A stretch of 64,000 bases of DNA from Aphanomyces cochlioides (GCA_019828595.1 JAHQRK010000027.1:948460-1012459); one strand, 5' to 3'; counted from the first letter of the stretch, positions 21,975 to 35,046 are shown. Notes: a model not told the origin generated them from the letters alone. Made by a program: numbers and translations.

Positions 21975-22632
21975 AAATGCCAAATACTCCTAATTGGGAT
22001 AATCGTGCTTGAACTTGGAGTAATATTCTGGGCTGTAATCATGGACAGGCTTGTGCTCAGAACACATAGAACCGTTAAATTGTACACGTCGTGCAAGCTT
22101 TGTGCTATAAAGCCGCACCCTCACCCTACTGGTGAACCCTTCGTGTTCTGTATGAGGCTGTCGCGTTGTCAAAATCGAACCAGAATCAACTCGATAGGAC
22201 TTGCTTCTGTGTTGTGACCCTTCTTCTCACGGTGAAAGTTGGATCTCTGATACTACTACGACGAAAGAATACTTCAAGCACAATTATCAACAGATGAAGA
22301 TCGCAATGGGGACATCTGAAATGACTCTATGTCATCGTTCTTGTGCATGTAGCTAACGCCGTGGGTAAATGAGGCGCACCGATAAAACAGGGACTTGCTT
22401 GTTAGTGGGATGAGGGTGCGGCTTTGTTGCACAAAGCTTACGACGTGTACAAGTTAACGGCGCAAATGTGCTCTGAGCACGCGTCTGTCTATGATTACAG
22501 CCCAGAAAGCTCTGGCTCAACTCCGCATTTTCACATGATTTAGTACACGATATCTGTGCTGACATATGTGAGATTAAAAATACAAAACTGTACGAATATT
22601 TGACATTGTCAAATATTGTGAGTACAAATTTT

Positions 22633-23030
22633 GTACTCACAGCCAAACTCATGGTCATTCGACTGGGGCAATGATGAAGTGACGTCCTTGACGGATGTCT
22701 ATGGTCTCGACCCTTTCAGGATCAATTTCAACAGCTGCTTGAAACCACGCAAAAAATCCCACGACACAACATGGGTAACTAATTTCTTGCAACACGACAA
22801 CTCTCGCAAAGGACATTGTCTCACTTCTCAATTTCCCTCGTCCTTCGATCATCGATCTCAAGACCACGTGATGTCAAACGCGTTCAAGTTGCAATGGCTG
22901 GTTTTGGTCCTCTTGTTGCAAGTTTCACTGCTCGTGGAGTGTGAGCATTTGGAGTCGATGCCGTTGGTTCCACATGGGTTGGGATTCGACGAGGAGCCTT
23001 CCGTCCGCATTGCTTTGAGAGGATTGAAAG
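22633..23030 (+). repeat. Inverted-repeat arm 2 (398 bp)
   Basis: Mirror of 21577-21974. It covers the upstream region and first 53 codons of secreted protein B. The 658-bp spacer between the arms holds the divergent promoters; one side has a GCTATAAAGCC box near 22095. Confidence 0.85.
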
Positions 23031-23437
23031 CGGAGAATGAAGAGGGTATCATCAAGAATGCCGTGGAGTGGGCAAGAGAGGGGAAGAACAAAGTAACTGA
23101 TACGGCCAAGAGTACCGCGGAGTGGGTAAGTGTGAAGAAGAACAAAGCAACGGATAAGGCCAAGGCGTGTCGCGACATTGCCGTGTTTGTCACTTCGATT
23201 CGTGGTCAATGTGAGACTGTTCTGAGAGACTACGCCGAGCAGAAACGAGTTGCGTGTGCAGTCAGCTCATTCAATCTCTTGATAACAATCTTTGGCCGAG
23301 AAACCATGCGCGGTTTTATTGACCGAGAGGCGCATTTTAACAGCTGCGGATCGTGTGCGGATGCTGCTGATACGATGGTCCACGCGTGTCGAGCGGGGAA
23401 GAAGCCACACGGCGCTGCTGGGAATGGCAAGAAGTAG
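22871..23437 (+). CDS. Small secreted Cys-containing protein B
   Basis: 188 aa from the Met at 22871, with the same signal peptide as protein A. After residue 53 the sequences part. B carries two tandem copies of an approximately 18-residue helical unit (AVEWAREGKNKVTDTAKS, then TAEWVSVKKNKATDKAKA) where A has one. The shared C-terminal pattern follows: CRDIAVFV, RGQC, a middle Cys, REAHFNSCGSCADAADTMV and CRAG, plus a short basic tail. Transcribed divergently from A. The repeat-unit difference makes it a plausible fast-evolving secreted family; no function can be assigned. Confidence 0.7.
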   Translation: MSNAFKLQWLVLVLLLQVSLLVECEHLESMPLVPHGLGFDEEPSVRIALRGLKAENEEGIIKNAVEWAREGKNKVTDTAKSTAEWVSVKKNKATDKAKACRDIAVFVTSIRGQCETVLRDYAEQKRVACAVSSFNLLITIFGRETMRGFIDREAHFNSCGSCADAADTMVHACRAGKKPHGAAGNGKK

Positions 23438-23507
23438 AACTTATGAGAACTGACGTTCGATTAATTACACGAATTCATCGAGTTGACTCTCATTTCTTGG
23501 GGGAATG

Positions 23508-23814
23508 TGTTGCGATCCCCAAATCAATGCATGAGCTACATGTTCAAGTCAGCCCTTGTCAATACCGTGAAAGATATATCAATGTGAGATATCGTATGGA
23601 GCCGGCAGAAGATATATCAGTATCATGGATAGTATGGTCAAGGCATGTATATTTAGATATAGTAAGTCGTATCTCACTTTCTAAAACCAATAACAAGAAC
23701 CAAGTCCAGTGGTCTCCTGTGGTCTCCATCCTTCCTAGCTCTTGACGTGAAAGGACCAAACCTTCCTCTGCAACCCATTTCATTCTAGAGTGGGTGTCAC
23801 CATATTATACAACA
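23508..23814 (+). repeat. 5' LTR of retrotransposon 1
   Basis: Starts TGTTGCGATC and ends TATACAACA. It matches the 3' LTR pieces with scattered differences. A 10-bp unit (GTGGTCTCC-like) occurs twice here and four times in the 3' LTR at about 44180-44220. Confidence 0.9.
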
Positions 23815-23844
23815 TTGTAGCCTTACAAACGCACGTCAATTGAA

Positions 23845-25162
23845 ATGGAGCCAAGTCACGATGACAATGAAATGAGCGACAGTCCTCAGTTCACAAGCAG
23901 TGAAGTTCAAACGTTGCGCATTGTAGCAGCAAATATCGGAGATTTCTCAAATCAATTTGTTAAATTGCGTGAATATCAAGAAGTTCAAACAAAAGCATTT
24001 GAGAGTGCTATGAAGCAACAAAGTGAGCGACATGAACAGGCAATGGAGAGCTTGAAGGTGACCTTCTATGATCAAATTCAGAAGAACCAAAAGGATATTG
24101 GCCATATTGCCGAACATCTTGGCAACCTTACAAAAACACAACAACAGCAAGGCGAACAGCTAGAAAGTCTAAATCGTGTCAATTTACAACTTGTCGACAA
24201 GATAGCTGAATTAACCTGATTTACTGCAACCTTGCAAAAGCAAATTCAACAAAACCATCAAAGGCAAACGTGTGGGTTGCCAGGAGAATCAAACTCCCAC
24301 ATTGACGAATACCCAGACTGGGACGTCAAAGGCGAACATCCCACAAATATCAGAGATTACACGGCAGTCGAATTACAAGACCAATTCAATCGATGCCATA
24401 AGCAGAAATCTTTTCCAGCTTACACTGGACAAGACAATGACGACATTGAGATCTTTGCGCTCAAAATGATAGGGTTTACTAATGTACAATCATGTGGACA
24501 AGAAAGCAACGTCATGGCTAATGAAAGAATACAATGGCCCTCGCAAATACTCAATTTTGATAAAGCGTATGAGAGCCCGATTCGTGACGAAGTCGAAGGA
24601 GGAAATGACTGTGGAAAACTTTATTGATTTGACCCAAGGCAAGATGAGTTTGGATCAATACATCGAACAATTTAAAATGCTGGGAAGCACTGAGGAATTT
24701 TCAGACAACTTTAAACAGATCAATTTCAAGAAAGGGATTTCATCTGAGACCCTGAAAATGTTATTGAAAACTCGCAAGTACAATTCTCTTGAGCAATTGA
24801 TTGATGATGCGAGAACACTGAATGTCACTCATGCGATGGAAAAAACAACAGAGAGTTCAAATAAATCTATCGAAAAACCAAAGCCAAAGAGAGAAAAGTC
24901 AGAGGCCAAATCGAAAAGTGATAACCGATGTTCCAGCTCGAAATGTCTTGAAATTGGCCATTCGAAAGACAAGTGCCGGATGCTACATCCAGAATTGAAA
25001 CCAAATTGGCTCAAAGAAAAAACAATGAATATGATGAACACATCGACAACCAAAGACACAAGTACAAGTGAAAATTCATCACCACAAAATACTAAGCTCT
25101 GGGAAATGATGGCTACCATTCAGAAAGATATGGCGGACATTAATAAGGCTTTAAAAGGGTAG
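23845..25162 (+). pseudogene. gag of retrotransposon 1 (broken)
   Basis: The first part (23845-24219) is a charged coiled coil ending at an in-frame TGA; the same frame resumes to 24627. The rest of gag lies in another frame (24482-25162), with the capsid-like stretch around ENFIDLTQGKMSLDQYI and a degenerate CCHC knuckle (CLEIGHSKDKC) followed by a Lys/Ser-rich tail. One stop and one frameshift separate the parts, so an intact gag cannot be made. Confidence 0.75.
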
Positions 25163-25320
25163 GGTCAGAAGGTGGCGAATCTGATCCAAACACAGCCAAA
25201 TCAATACTTCAAGATGATTCATTCGTTCAGTTTGACCCGGGACCATGTCATCATCGAAACTATCTTACACTAAATGATCAACTCGGGGAAACGAGGAGCA
25301 ATTGCAACTATCTCATAAAA

Positions 25321-28300
25321 GTGGTCACTTGTAAGATCGGTGACAAATACATTCAAGCCGTAGCATTTTTTGACGATGGTGCAGACTTTTGTGGAGTGAC
25401 AAGACAATTAATTGACATGCAACAGCTAGAGCAATTTGTATCGAATCTCGGCATCCTATCTGTTAAGTTTGGTAATGGCAAAATCGAATCAATACCAAAT
25501 CGACAAATTGAAATGACGCTTTATGTGGATGACCTGGATGGATTTACAACCAAATTTCAGGAATGCAAAGTTCCAAATGGATGTGATTTATTGATTGGAA
25601 TCAACTGGAAGCGATGTATGAAACCCATTGTTGACTGGGAACACGATCGTGTTTATAGTCGCGACGAATTTCTTGCATTAACACTAGAGTGTGCCATTTT
25701 ACGTAAAGCGCGAATTTACTGTACGTTCACTGTACACAGTTTACATGGTAAAAGAATGTCAAGTGTAAACTCTCCACAAGGATATTTCAGCCAATCAAAT
25801 CTGTGTCCATTCTGGAACACAAACTGTAACCTGCCAGGATCTTGCTGCACAGCTCAAATGAGTGAATATGAATGCAATTTCATTGTACCAATATGTCTAT
25901 CAAGCGATACTTAGTTGGCTGTTTGGGTTTCTGCCTCATTATCGCTGCAACCACCGTCGCTTTCATTTCCCATCATGACATCAACAAGGCTGCCCCGCCC
26001 AGACACATCTGAATTCATGTACTACGTAGTACTATATAATAGTACAGCTGAACAAGTTGAGTTACGGTACCTTGCTGGGGATAACCTGTTCCTGCGCTTT
26101 GTCAAAATATAGTCGTAAATGGAGGCACAGAAAACAAAATCGGACTTCCTCGCAAAATTAATTGCTGAGATAATCGGCTCTAAAGTTTTTGAACTCTGGA
26201 ATCTTATTTTCGCAAAAACACAAAAAACAACTTTCTTCGAATTTTGGATTGTATTGAAGTTATTGAGAAAGCATATGTTTAGAACATGTTTCAATCAAGT
26301 TTAAACGTCATATTCTTTCTTTTTTGATGATTTAAACTGGTGCAATCGATAGATCTCCTCAAGACGAATCCAAAAATGTAGAAATCTCAAAAATGAAATT
26401 TTTTCACAGTCCGCCGATGGTCGACTTCGGGACGTCGGTACACAGCGACTATTTCACTTCTTGGGCCCCAAGTAGGCTTAATATGTAGCCACAGACGCGC
26501 TCTATAGCGCTGTATACGTAACACCAAACTGTCTGATTGGCAATAAGTCTGATTTTGTATTCCGTGCCTTCAGATGCTCTAAAAAGAAACAGCTGTGCTC
26601 TACATGAAATGTAAAGTAAGAATTACTTAACGTTTCTATACGTAAAATTTTACACTGTCTGTGTTGAGTGTAAAGTGTAAAGGGCGCACCCTAATTAACA
26701 CGCTTTAGTGGGCAAATGCCAGACTCTTTTCCGAGTAGAAAGCAAGCAGCATTCGCAAAGATGCGTGTAATACAGCAACGTTGTAAAGTGCCAAGTCCAA
26801 TTCAAGTATGGGATACACAACATAAGCAATTTCACTACTGTGCAAAGCATAGCATCACCAAAGTCATATCATATCGTCAAACTAAACGTATGGTTGCAAA
26901 AAATAAGCCAGAATACTTATTGATTTTACAGAATACTTATTGATTTTACAGCCAGAATGGATAAACGGCTTTTATCAACACTGCTTTGCGGCCAAAGTAC
27001 AACAAACAAAGAGCTGGGAGAAATCCGAATGACAAATGAAAACTGATCTCGAGTCATTTGAAACGAACCCCGCATATGAATTGATTAAGGAGTTCAATGA
27101 TATTTTTCGAACTGAACTACCTTGTGGACTACCTGTACATGGTGATCATGAAATGGAAATTAAACCAGGAACCGTGCAATTGTTAGACAACAGTGGAGGT
27201 TATCACCAGAGCAGGAATCTACGCTGCGTGAATGGGTAAAGGAAATGTTGCGTGTTGGGTTAATACGACCAAGCATATCTCCACACGGAGCTCCAACTTT
27301 TTGCATCAAGAAACCAGTTGGGTGGAGAATTGTCCATGACTATAGGGCAATGAACGAGGTAACTATCAGGCAAACGTACCCAATGCCTCGTAAAGACTCA
27401 ATAATGGATCGAATGGCTGGATCTTTTTGGTTTTCTTGTTTTGACCTTCTATCGGGCTACTATCAAATACGAATGCGGGACAAAGATATACCTTTAACTA
27501 CATTCCAAACCCCCGATGGTCTATTTGAATACTTGGCTGTTCCAATGGGTTTGAGCAACGCTCCAGCTACATTTAATAGAATTGTTTCCAAATTATTCAG
27601 TGACTTATACGACGATGTTGCTACTTACTTTGACGATATTTACGTGTTCATAAAGTCAGAAACCGTAGATAATCATCTTCAAGCCCTGCGACGCGTCTTT
27701 CAACGATGTAGAGATAAAAAACTCTACCTTAAATTATCCAAATCAACAATTTGCAGTGACGAGATACCATGCCTCGGAGATTTTGTCGGACGGCATGGAG
27801 TAAGAATTGACCCAGACAAAGTCAGAGTCATAAAAGAGTGGCCAGAACCGAAATCCTTGCAAGATCTACAAACCTTCTTAGGCACAACTGTTTATGTGCA
27901 ACGCTTCTGCGAGGATTACAGTAAAATCACAGCACCATTATACAATTTGGTGAAAAAGGGGTCGAAGCTGATTGTTTGGAACGATGCAACACGAACAGCG
28001 TTCCAAGCAATAAAGAGAGCATTATCATCAACCCCTGTTCTGGCGTTAGCAGATTTTTCTCGACCATTTTTCTTACGCACCGATGCTTCACAATATGCCA
28101 TTGGTGGAGTATTGTTTCAAAAATATGACTGTGGGGAGAGTGGAGAGGTTGAAAGACCTGTTGCCTTCACGGGACGAAAGATGATTCCAGCAGAATTGAA
28201 TTACCCGACACAAGAACAGGAAATGCTAGCCATTATTCATTGTTTAAAAGTTTGGAGAGTGTACCTCCTGGATGGCGGATGCACGGTCGAGACGGATCAC

Positions 28301-29961
28301 CACTCCCTTCAGCGAGTTCTAACCCAGAAATCAATTAACCGACGAATATCGCGTTGGTACGATTTGCTAGCAGAATTTGACCTTACGTTTCGGCACATAC
28401 CTGGAAAATCCAATACAGTAGCAGACGCTCTCTCGCGTCGACCTGACTTCAAATTTGATTTTGAACAAATGAAGATCAAACAATTATTAGCCGTGAGAGC
28501 ACTGAAACCTACAACGATCATGGAGATGATTTTAGCAAGCCAACAAAGGTTTAACAAAGATACTGTGGGAGTTGGAAAGGAGGACGTATCATCCAAAGCT
28601 GATAATTTCATCAAGGAGGATGGGATTCTCTGTATTGAAGTGAACAATAAGCGACGAATATACATACCAGCTGAAGACAATGAGCTGAAGAATACGTTAC
28701 TGTTTGAGATGCATGACGTACCCACCGCTGGTCATCCAGGAGTCACGAAAACTTTGGAATCAATGACCAACAAATTCTACTGGAAAATAATGAACAGAGA
28801 CATTGAGAAATACATTGCCACATGTGAGTCTTGCCAGCGCAATAAATCACGGCGAGGCAAGGCACCAGGATTGCTTAAACCATTGGAGGTACCTACAGGT
28901 CCATGGTCTAGTATTGGTATGGATTTCTTGAGTGGTCTACCATCAATTAAAGGGTTCGATTGTATTATGGTAATTGTCGACAGATTAACAAAAAGGGCGC
29001 ATTTCATCCCAACACAAACAACAATCGACTCCACAACGTTAGCAAAATTATTTATCGCTGAATTTGTCAAATATCATGGCCTACCTGAGTCTATTGTGAC
29101 TGATCGCGATACAAAATTCACATCGCAGTTGTGGACAGAGCTACATGAGCTACTCGGGACACAATTACACATGTCCACCGCGTATCATCAACGTACCGAT
29201 GGTCAAACCGAGAGGCTCAATGCCATTTTAACTACATATCTACGACACTACACAAGTGGACACACAATGGACTGGGTTGAGAAATTACCTTTGGCAGAAT
29301 TTGCTTACAACAATGCAACTCAATCCACAATTGGCATGTCGCCCTTCGAAGCCGACTTGGGATACAAACCAAAACTTCCAATTGATCTTGAATTACCGAA
29401 TGTGCAAAGCCACGCTGCTAAATTTGTTGATAGTATGCAGAGAATCCTGCGCGAACTACAAGCAAAAATACGAATCGCAGGGGAACAAATGCGTGAATAC
29501 TACGATAAAGGAAGGAGAGATCAGAAGTTTAAGGTGGGTGATCTTGTGCTGATTTCAACACAAACGATGACACCCGAGAATATTGGCGTTTCTAAACGGA
29601 AACTTGGACCAAAGTGGATTGGTCCCTATCAAGTCATGGAAATCATACATGACGGACGATCTTACCGTCTGAACTTACCGAAAGAGTCCAAACTGCATCC
29701 AGTCTTCCACACAATGGCTCTGAAGCCATACAAAGGGACTCCACTGGACGCCATAAGGTACTACCTACCGTGCGATTGAAGGATGGGTCCGAGGGACATT
29801 TGATTTCTAAAATCTCGGGACACAAACTGGTTCGTAAAAAATCATTCTACCGTTGTTGCTGGCTTGACGGAACAACGACATGGGAGCCCGAAGACAATGT
29901 TGCTTCAGTCCCTGGCCTAGTAAAGGAATTTTGGTCCTCGCGACCAAAGCAAAGAAAATGA
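25321..29961 (+). pseudogene. pol of retrotransposon 1 (broken)
   Basis: Protease with active-site DDGAD at 25375-25390. After removal of the insert 25685-26693 the frame reads straight through the duplicated bases. A 20-bp tandem duplication (26911-26930/26931-26950) then shifts frame. Reverse transcriptase begins near 27245 with SCFDLLSGYYQIRM and active site YFDD (27627-27640). RNase H (FFLRTDASQYAIGGVL) and integrase (HPGVTKTLE, CESC, MDFLSGLP, DRDTKFTS, ERLN) follow in one 844-codon frame to 29779. A chromodomain (GHLISKISGHKLV, CCWLDGTTTWEPEDNV) lies in a shifted frame to 29961. Confidence 0.85.
25685..26693. mobile_element. 1009-bp non-autonomous hAT-like element inside pol
   Basis: The 8-bp duplication ATTAACAC lies at 25677-25684 and 26694-26701. 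The ends are imperfect inverted repeats (TAGAGTGTGCC against TAGGGTGCGCC). Excising the element and one copy of the duplication restores an uninterrupted pol frame across the site. No transposase is encoded. The TAGGG-type end and 8-bp duplication fit hAT elements. The interior is A/T-rich with short palindromes (TACTACGTAGTA near 26021). Confidence 0.85.
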
Positions 29962-30104
29962 AGTCTTCTTCAAGGGAGGTCGTGTTGCGATCAGGGGTGG
30001 GAAAAATCCATTTAAATTTAATTTATTTAAAATAATTAAATTGCAATTTAATTAATAGATGATTCAAAATCATTCCAAACAGGACTAACACCTGGAAAAG
30101 CACG

Positions 30105-30275
30105 AGTTTTCATTCTTGGAGAGGAGCTCAGTGATGAGAATTAACTGGCTTTGGGCACTTGTGTCTTCTTGGTTTCAGAGGGTCGAAGTACCTGCAACGA
30201 GAATCATCTTGTCATACAGGAAGGACGACATCATGTCTCCTTTTCGTGTAGAGTCCTTGGAACAGTTAATTTTGC
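30105..30275 (-). pseudogene. Second, decayed fragment of the hAT transposase
   Basis: This stretch aligns in the same orientation with about 36920-37080, inside the hAT transposase remnant (shared words TTTGGGCACT and GAGAATC.TCTTGTCA). It has no open frame of its own. It may be part of an older hAT copy nested with this one, or an internal duplication. Confidence 0.55.
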
Positions 30276-31324
30276 GAAAAAGTCAAGTCCTGGGATTTAC
30301 CAACCATCACTAAACTCTATGCCAGCAATACAGCTCACGCTAGTTGTATTGTGGTGCAAGCAAAACTTCATGCGGGATACTCCTAGAACATTTATCAATT
30401 CAGCTCTCTCACAGTGATCTTTCTATCACTCAATTATCATCACACAATCTAGCAAGTTTATCCACATTGACTGTTGCTTTGTAGTGTACTAGTATTTTGC
30501 ACTCTCGAAACTCATCGACCTATGAGATGTGCGATCGTTTCAAGAGAGGCAAGATCTCATCAGTCGTCGTTTTATAACGCGAGGTTGGGGATGTCACTAA
30601 ACGTGAACGTGTATCGATGAAATTTTTGCACTTCTTAGGTTGGCATTAAGACATAAGCAGGATCATCTGTAATGCTATAGAAGTTAGCTCGAACTCGTCG
30701 TCTACAATCTCTGTATTTAAATCTTATTCTTTAAGACATGTGGAGCTAATTATTGCTCAAACGTCGATGCCGATGGTCCATGCTTGTAAACGTGCCTCAA
30801 ACTGCATCAAAGCAACAACCTAAGTCAACTTGGAGGCTTGAAGCTTTTGAGAAACTACATCCGGGATATCCAATTGAGTATATTACACAAGCATTTCATC
30901 CATTTCCTCTGCATCTTTAATGTGATGTTATGCCTTTTGCAGTCATCATATCGATTCATCTTCATGATTGATGCCTATCAATGAACTAACTCACTATCAG
31001 ACACGTAATTGACCAACGAAATGTGTTTGCAACGACTAGTAGCACTTCCTAGGCTGCAACGAAACGAATATTTCACTCAAAACCTCAAAAACAACATCAT
31101 TTGTGTATTCAAATCGTTTGCATAATGACAATGCTGACATCGTTGTCATCTTGACGATGCTCTTTCTAAATAGAAATAGTCCCAGCAACCATGACATTTT
31201 TGGCACAAATGTTATGGTTGCTTCAGTGGCTGTCTACGAGATAGCATCGCCAAGAGGGCCGAAATTTTAGCATCCACATCGTGTACACGATGCGAATGCC
31301 GAATGTGCGGTCGTCTTGAAGATG
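30276..31324. other. Unassigned interior of the hAT element
   Basis: No open frame or repeat was recognised. The 3' LTR of retrotransposon 2 would be expected here, but I could not find a match to the region upstream of its gag. Nothing further can be supported. Confidence 0.4.
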
Positions 31325-34300
31325 CTATTTCCGACACGACATCATCCAAGCAACCAAGATTAAGAGTTCTTCACCAGTTGAGTCATGGAGTATGACGGGT
31401 GTTGCCTTGGGAATCGGTCGACTTGCAAATTTGGGATCGTTCGGTTGATAGTGTTTCAGGCGGTCGACATTGAAAACATCATGGAGTCTTGACATTGATC
31501 GAGGTAACTTCAGGCGCATTGCGTTTTTATTGATTTCTTCAATGACTTCAAAGGGGCCGATAAATCGGGGAACTAGCTTTGGACGCCCATTGCGATCTAA
31601 TTGTTGTGCATGCTTCAAGGGCAAATCGCGGGTTGCAAGGAGAACTTGATCTCCAACTGTGAAAGTTATGTTTGAGAGCTTCTTGTCATAGAATGCCTTT
31701 TGTCTTGCTTGAGCATTCTTCAAATTTTCTTGGGCAATCTTCAATATCTCTTGTCGTTCTTCGGAGAAGTTTTTGGCAAAGTCATTTGGAGGCGTTATAC
31801 TATCTATTACAGGGTTTCGCAAAGTTCTTCCAGTGTCGATTTGAAATGGAGTGAGGCCAGTTGACGACTGAACAAGTCCTTGGTGAGCATACTCTATCGT
31901 GGGTAAATGGTCAACCCAATCTTCTCCAAGATAGGACACTTGGCAATGTAGAGCATCTTCTAGTGTTCGATTTTGGCGTTCAGTTGCTCCATCAGCTTGA
32001 GCACGACCCGCAGTTGTCATGGCTTGCTTGATATTCATGATTTGCATGAGGGACTTCCAGAAATTACTTGTAAATTTTGGGTCTCGATCACTGATGATCA
32101 CGCTTGGTAAGCCATGGTGGCGAACAACATGATCGAAAAACAACTTAGCGGTTTGCGGAGCATCGGCATTTGTTTGAGTTGGAATGTACTTAGCTCTTTT
32201 TGACAATTTGTCAACAACAACTAAGATAGCATCGCACGACTTGGATAGAGGTAGTCCAGTGATCCAGTCTGCTGAAATAGTATGACAGCATTCGTTAGGG
32301 GCTTGAATCGGAATCATTTTGCCATTGGCACGAAGACTATTTGTCTTGTATCGACTGCAAGTTTCACAAGTTGCAACATAAAGTTTGACATCTTCCAAGA
32401 GAGTATCCCAGTAATACCACTGAGAAATACTTAGCAATGTTCGTCTTGTTCCGGGATGCGCAGCAATGCTTGAGTCATGAGCTTGAGATATAACTTCAGC
32501 GCGCAGGATAACATCATTGGGAACATAAAGTCTCCATACTTGATCTTTAGAACGAAGGAAGTACAAGTCATCTTTTTGAACATATTTGTCTTGTATAGCA
32601 ACAGAGATGTCTTTCTTGTAAGCTTTAATGTATCGCTCTTTCGTGTCTTGATCCATTTCGACTGTTGAATACGAAATTTGTCTTGAATGATTGATTACAA
32701 GTCGTTGCGGAGTGGAAGCACATTTTTGACTTGACAGATCCTCCCCCAAAAATGGAGTTCCAACGAGCTTGGTAAGTTCACGTGAGGGGAAACGGGATAA
32801 GTCAGGTGGAGTTTGCAAGGCATCAAGTCGTAGAGCGGCGTTTGCACAACGGATTCCGCAATTATGAACATAAATCATCGTCGCAAAGTTTGAGGCATCT
32901 CGTGGAGGTCGCGAAAGCGCATCGGCAACGACATTAAGTTTGCCATGCCGATGATGCAACACAAAGTCAAACGCACTGAAAAAATCGATCCATCGAGTCA
33001 ACTTAGGCGTGAGAATAGGAGTTTCCATAAACCATTTACACGTGGAGTTGTCCGTGTAAATGTCGAATCGAGTACCATGAAGGTAGTGACGCCACTTGCC
33101 GAGGGCAAGCTTGATCGCGTAGAGTTCTTTTTCATGAGCAGGCCACTTGACTTCATGAGGGCCAAGTCGCTTAGACAAAAATGCGATCGGTCGGTCATTG
33201 CTGTCCTTGTCCAACTGGGATAGAACTGCTCCACAACAGTATCTTGAGGCATCAGTTGTTACGATGAAAGGCTTGTCGTAGTTGGGCAGTTGTAAAACTG
33301 GAGCTTGTTGAAGTGCAATCTTGATCGCTAAAAAGGCTTGTCGCTGATCTTCAGTCCATGACCACGGCGTTTTTGGCTTCATCAATTCACTTAAAGGGCG
33401 GACAATGTCCGAAAACTTTGGAATAAACTTTCTGTAAAAGCTCGCAAATCCGATGAAACTCACTAAGTCTTTAGTGCACTTAGGTTCAGCCCATTGCTCG
33501 ATTGCACGAACTTTTGACTTGTCAACGTGTAAGCCGTCTTTGGAAATTGTGTGGCCAAGAAAATCGACTGAGACGAGGGCAAAGGCACACTTAGACGGAC
33601 GAGCGTACAACTTTTCAGCTCGTAAAACATCGCAAATTGCTTGAGGTGATGGATGTGGTCGTCGATTGACTTAGAGAAAACACAGATATCATCCATGTAT
33701 ACAACGGCAAAGGGGAATTTATCGAAGAGGCGACGCATAAGTCGGGACCAAATTCCTGGCATTCCGGCCATTCCCATGGGAGCAACAACCCATTCATAGA
33801 CTTCTCGATGAGTACGAAAGGCTGTGTATTTTCTTGCTTTTGGTTCAACAAGCGTTTGGTGATATCCAGACGCTAAGTCGATCTTCGTAAAGACTTTGCT
33901 TCCATGCATGCGATCAAATAAGTCTTCGATGTTTGGCAAAGGGATCTTTGGGATCACCGTTTGCGAGTTGACATATCGATAGTCAAGAACCCAACGTATT
34001 GGAGTGTCGGGAGTCGCTGTTCTCAGCCATTCGCTTCTTGACTTCATTTGGCCGTTTTCATCTTTCTTGGGGACTCCAAAGATATTCGAAACCCAGTCGC
34101 TGTTGGACAATTGAATCCATCCTTTTCTTTCAAGTTCGCTGATGAACTTGTCCAGAGATGCTTGCTCGACTTGAGATAGACGAAAAGGTGGTCGATATTG
34201 TGGCTTGGCATCTGGACGCATGGTCAAATCGAATTCAATTCCTCGTTTTGGAGGCAGTGCGTCGGGAAGTTCTTTAGGAAACACATCTTTATACTTTGTT

Positions 34301-35046
34301 AGGAGTGTTTTGATGGCAGGGTGAAGGTTTTCTTGAACTTCCTTGACTGTCGTAATCTTGAGAATCCATCCGTCGCTTGAGTTGTCGCTTTCTTCCTTGA
34401 CTACACTTCCATTGATCGATAAAATCTTGTGATTTCTCCAATCCACAATGGGATTAAAGCGATGGAACCATGGTTGTCCCAAAATCACGTCAAAGTTCTT
34501 CGAACCCAGATCCCATTCTGTAAACGGTAAGTTGGGAAAAGACATTCCTTCGAGAACGAGAGAACCTTCAGCTTCATTTACTCGTTTTACGCCAGAGTTT
34601 TGTCCGTCAAATCCTTCAATGATGGCTTCTTTTCCCCAAATGACTTGGTCACAGAGGCCAGGACGGCACAAAAGGTTTGTAGCACCGCTGTCAATTAAAA
34701 TCTTTACTGGCTTTCCATCCAGTTGACCTTCTGAAATCATCAGTTGATTTTCCGTTGGGACTTCCTTGCACTTGCTTTGAGCAACGTGCGTGTTGATCAC
34801 TTCAATTTCTTCTTCTTCATCGCTGTCTTCGGCTTCTTGAACTTGAACATTGTGTTGTCGGTTAGTTGGACGAGATGATTGTGTTCCAGAGAAAGTCACT
34901 GCTCTGTTGTTGTGGTTTGAACGGCGGAAATTGTTGTTTTGGTTGTTCTGGTGAAACCGTTGAGAGCTTCGGCAGACATTGGCTAGATGGCCTACTCGGC
35001 CGCACTTGTAGCAGGTTCGAGGACCACGCTGAGAGTTTCGATTCAT
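31325..35046 (-). pseudogene. pol of retrotransposon 2, one frameshift
   Basis: The 5' frame (35046-33463) has a CCHC knuckle (CYKCGRVGHLANVC), protease (ILIDSGATNLLC) and reverse transcriptase (WVLDYRYVNSQT, KIDLASGYHQ, VVYMDDICVFSKS). The 3' frame (33610-31325) continues with the RT end, RNase H (FIVTTDASRYCCGAVL) and integrase (HPGTRRTLL, CETC, ADWITGLP, SDRDPKFTS, ATERQNR). The two are joined by a one-base frame change near 33610-33640. Otherwise the coding sequence is long and clean, so this element is probably younger than element 1. Confidence 0.85.
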
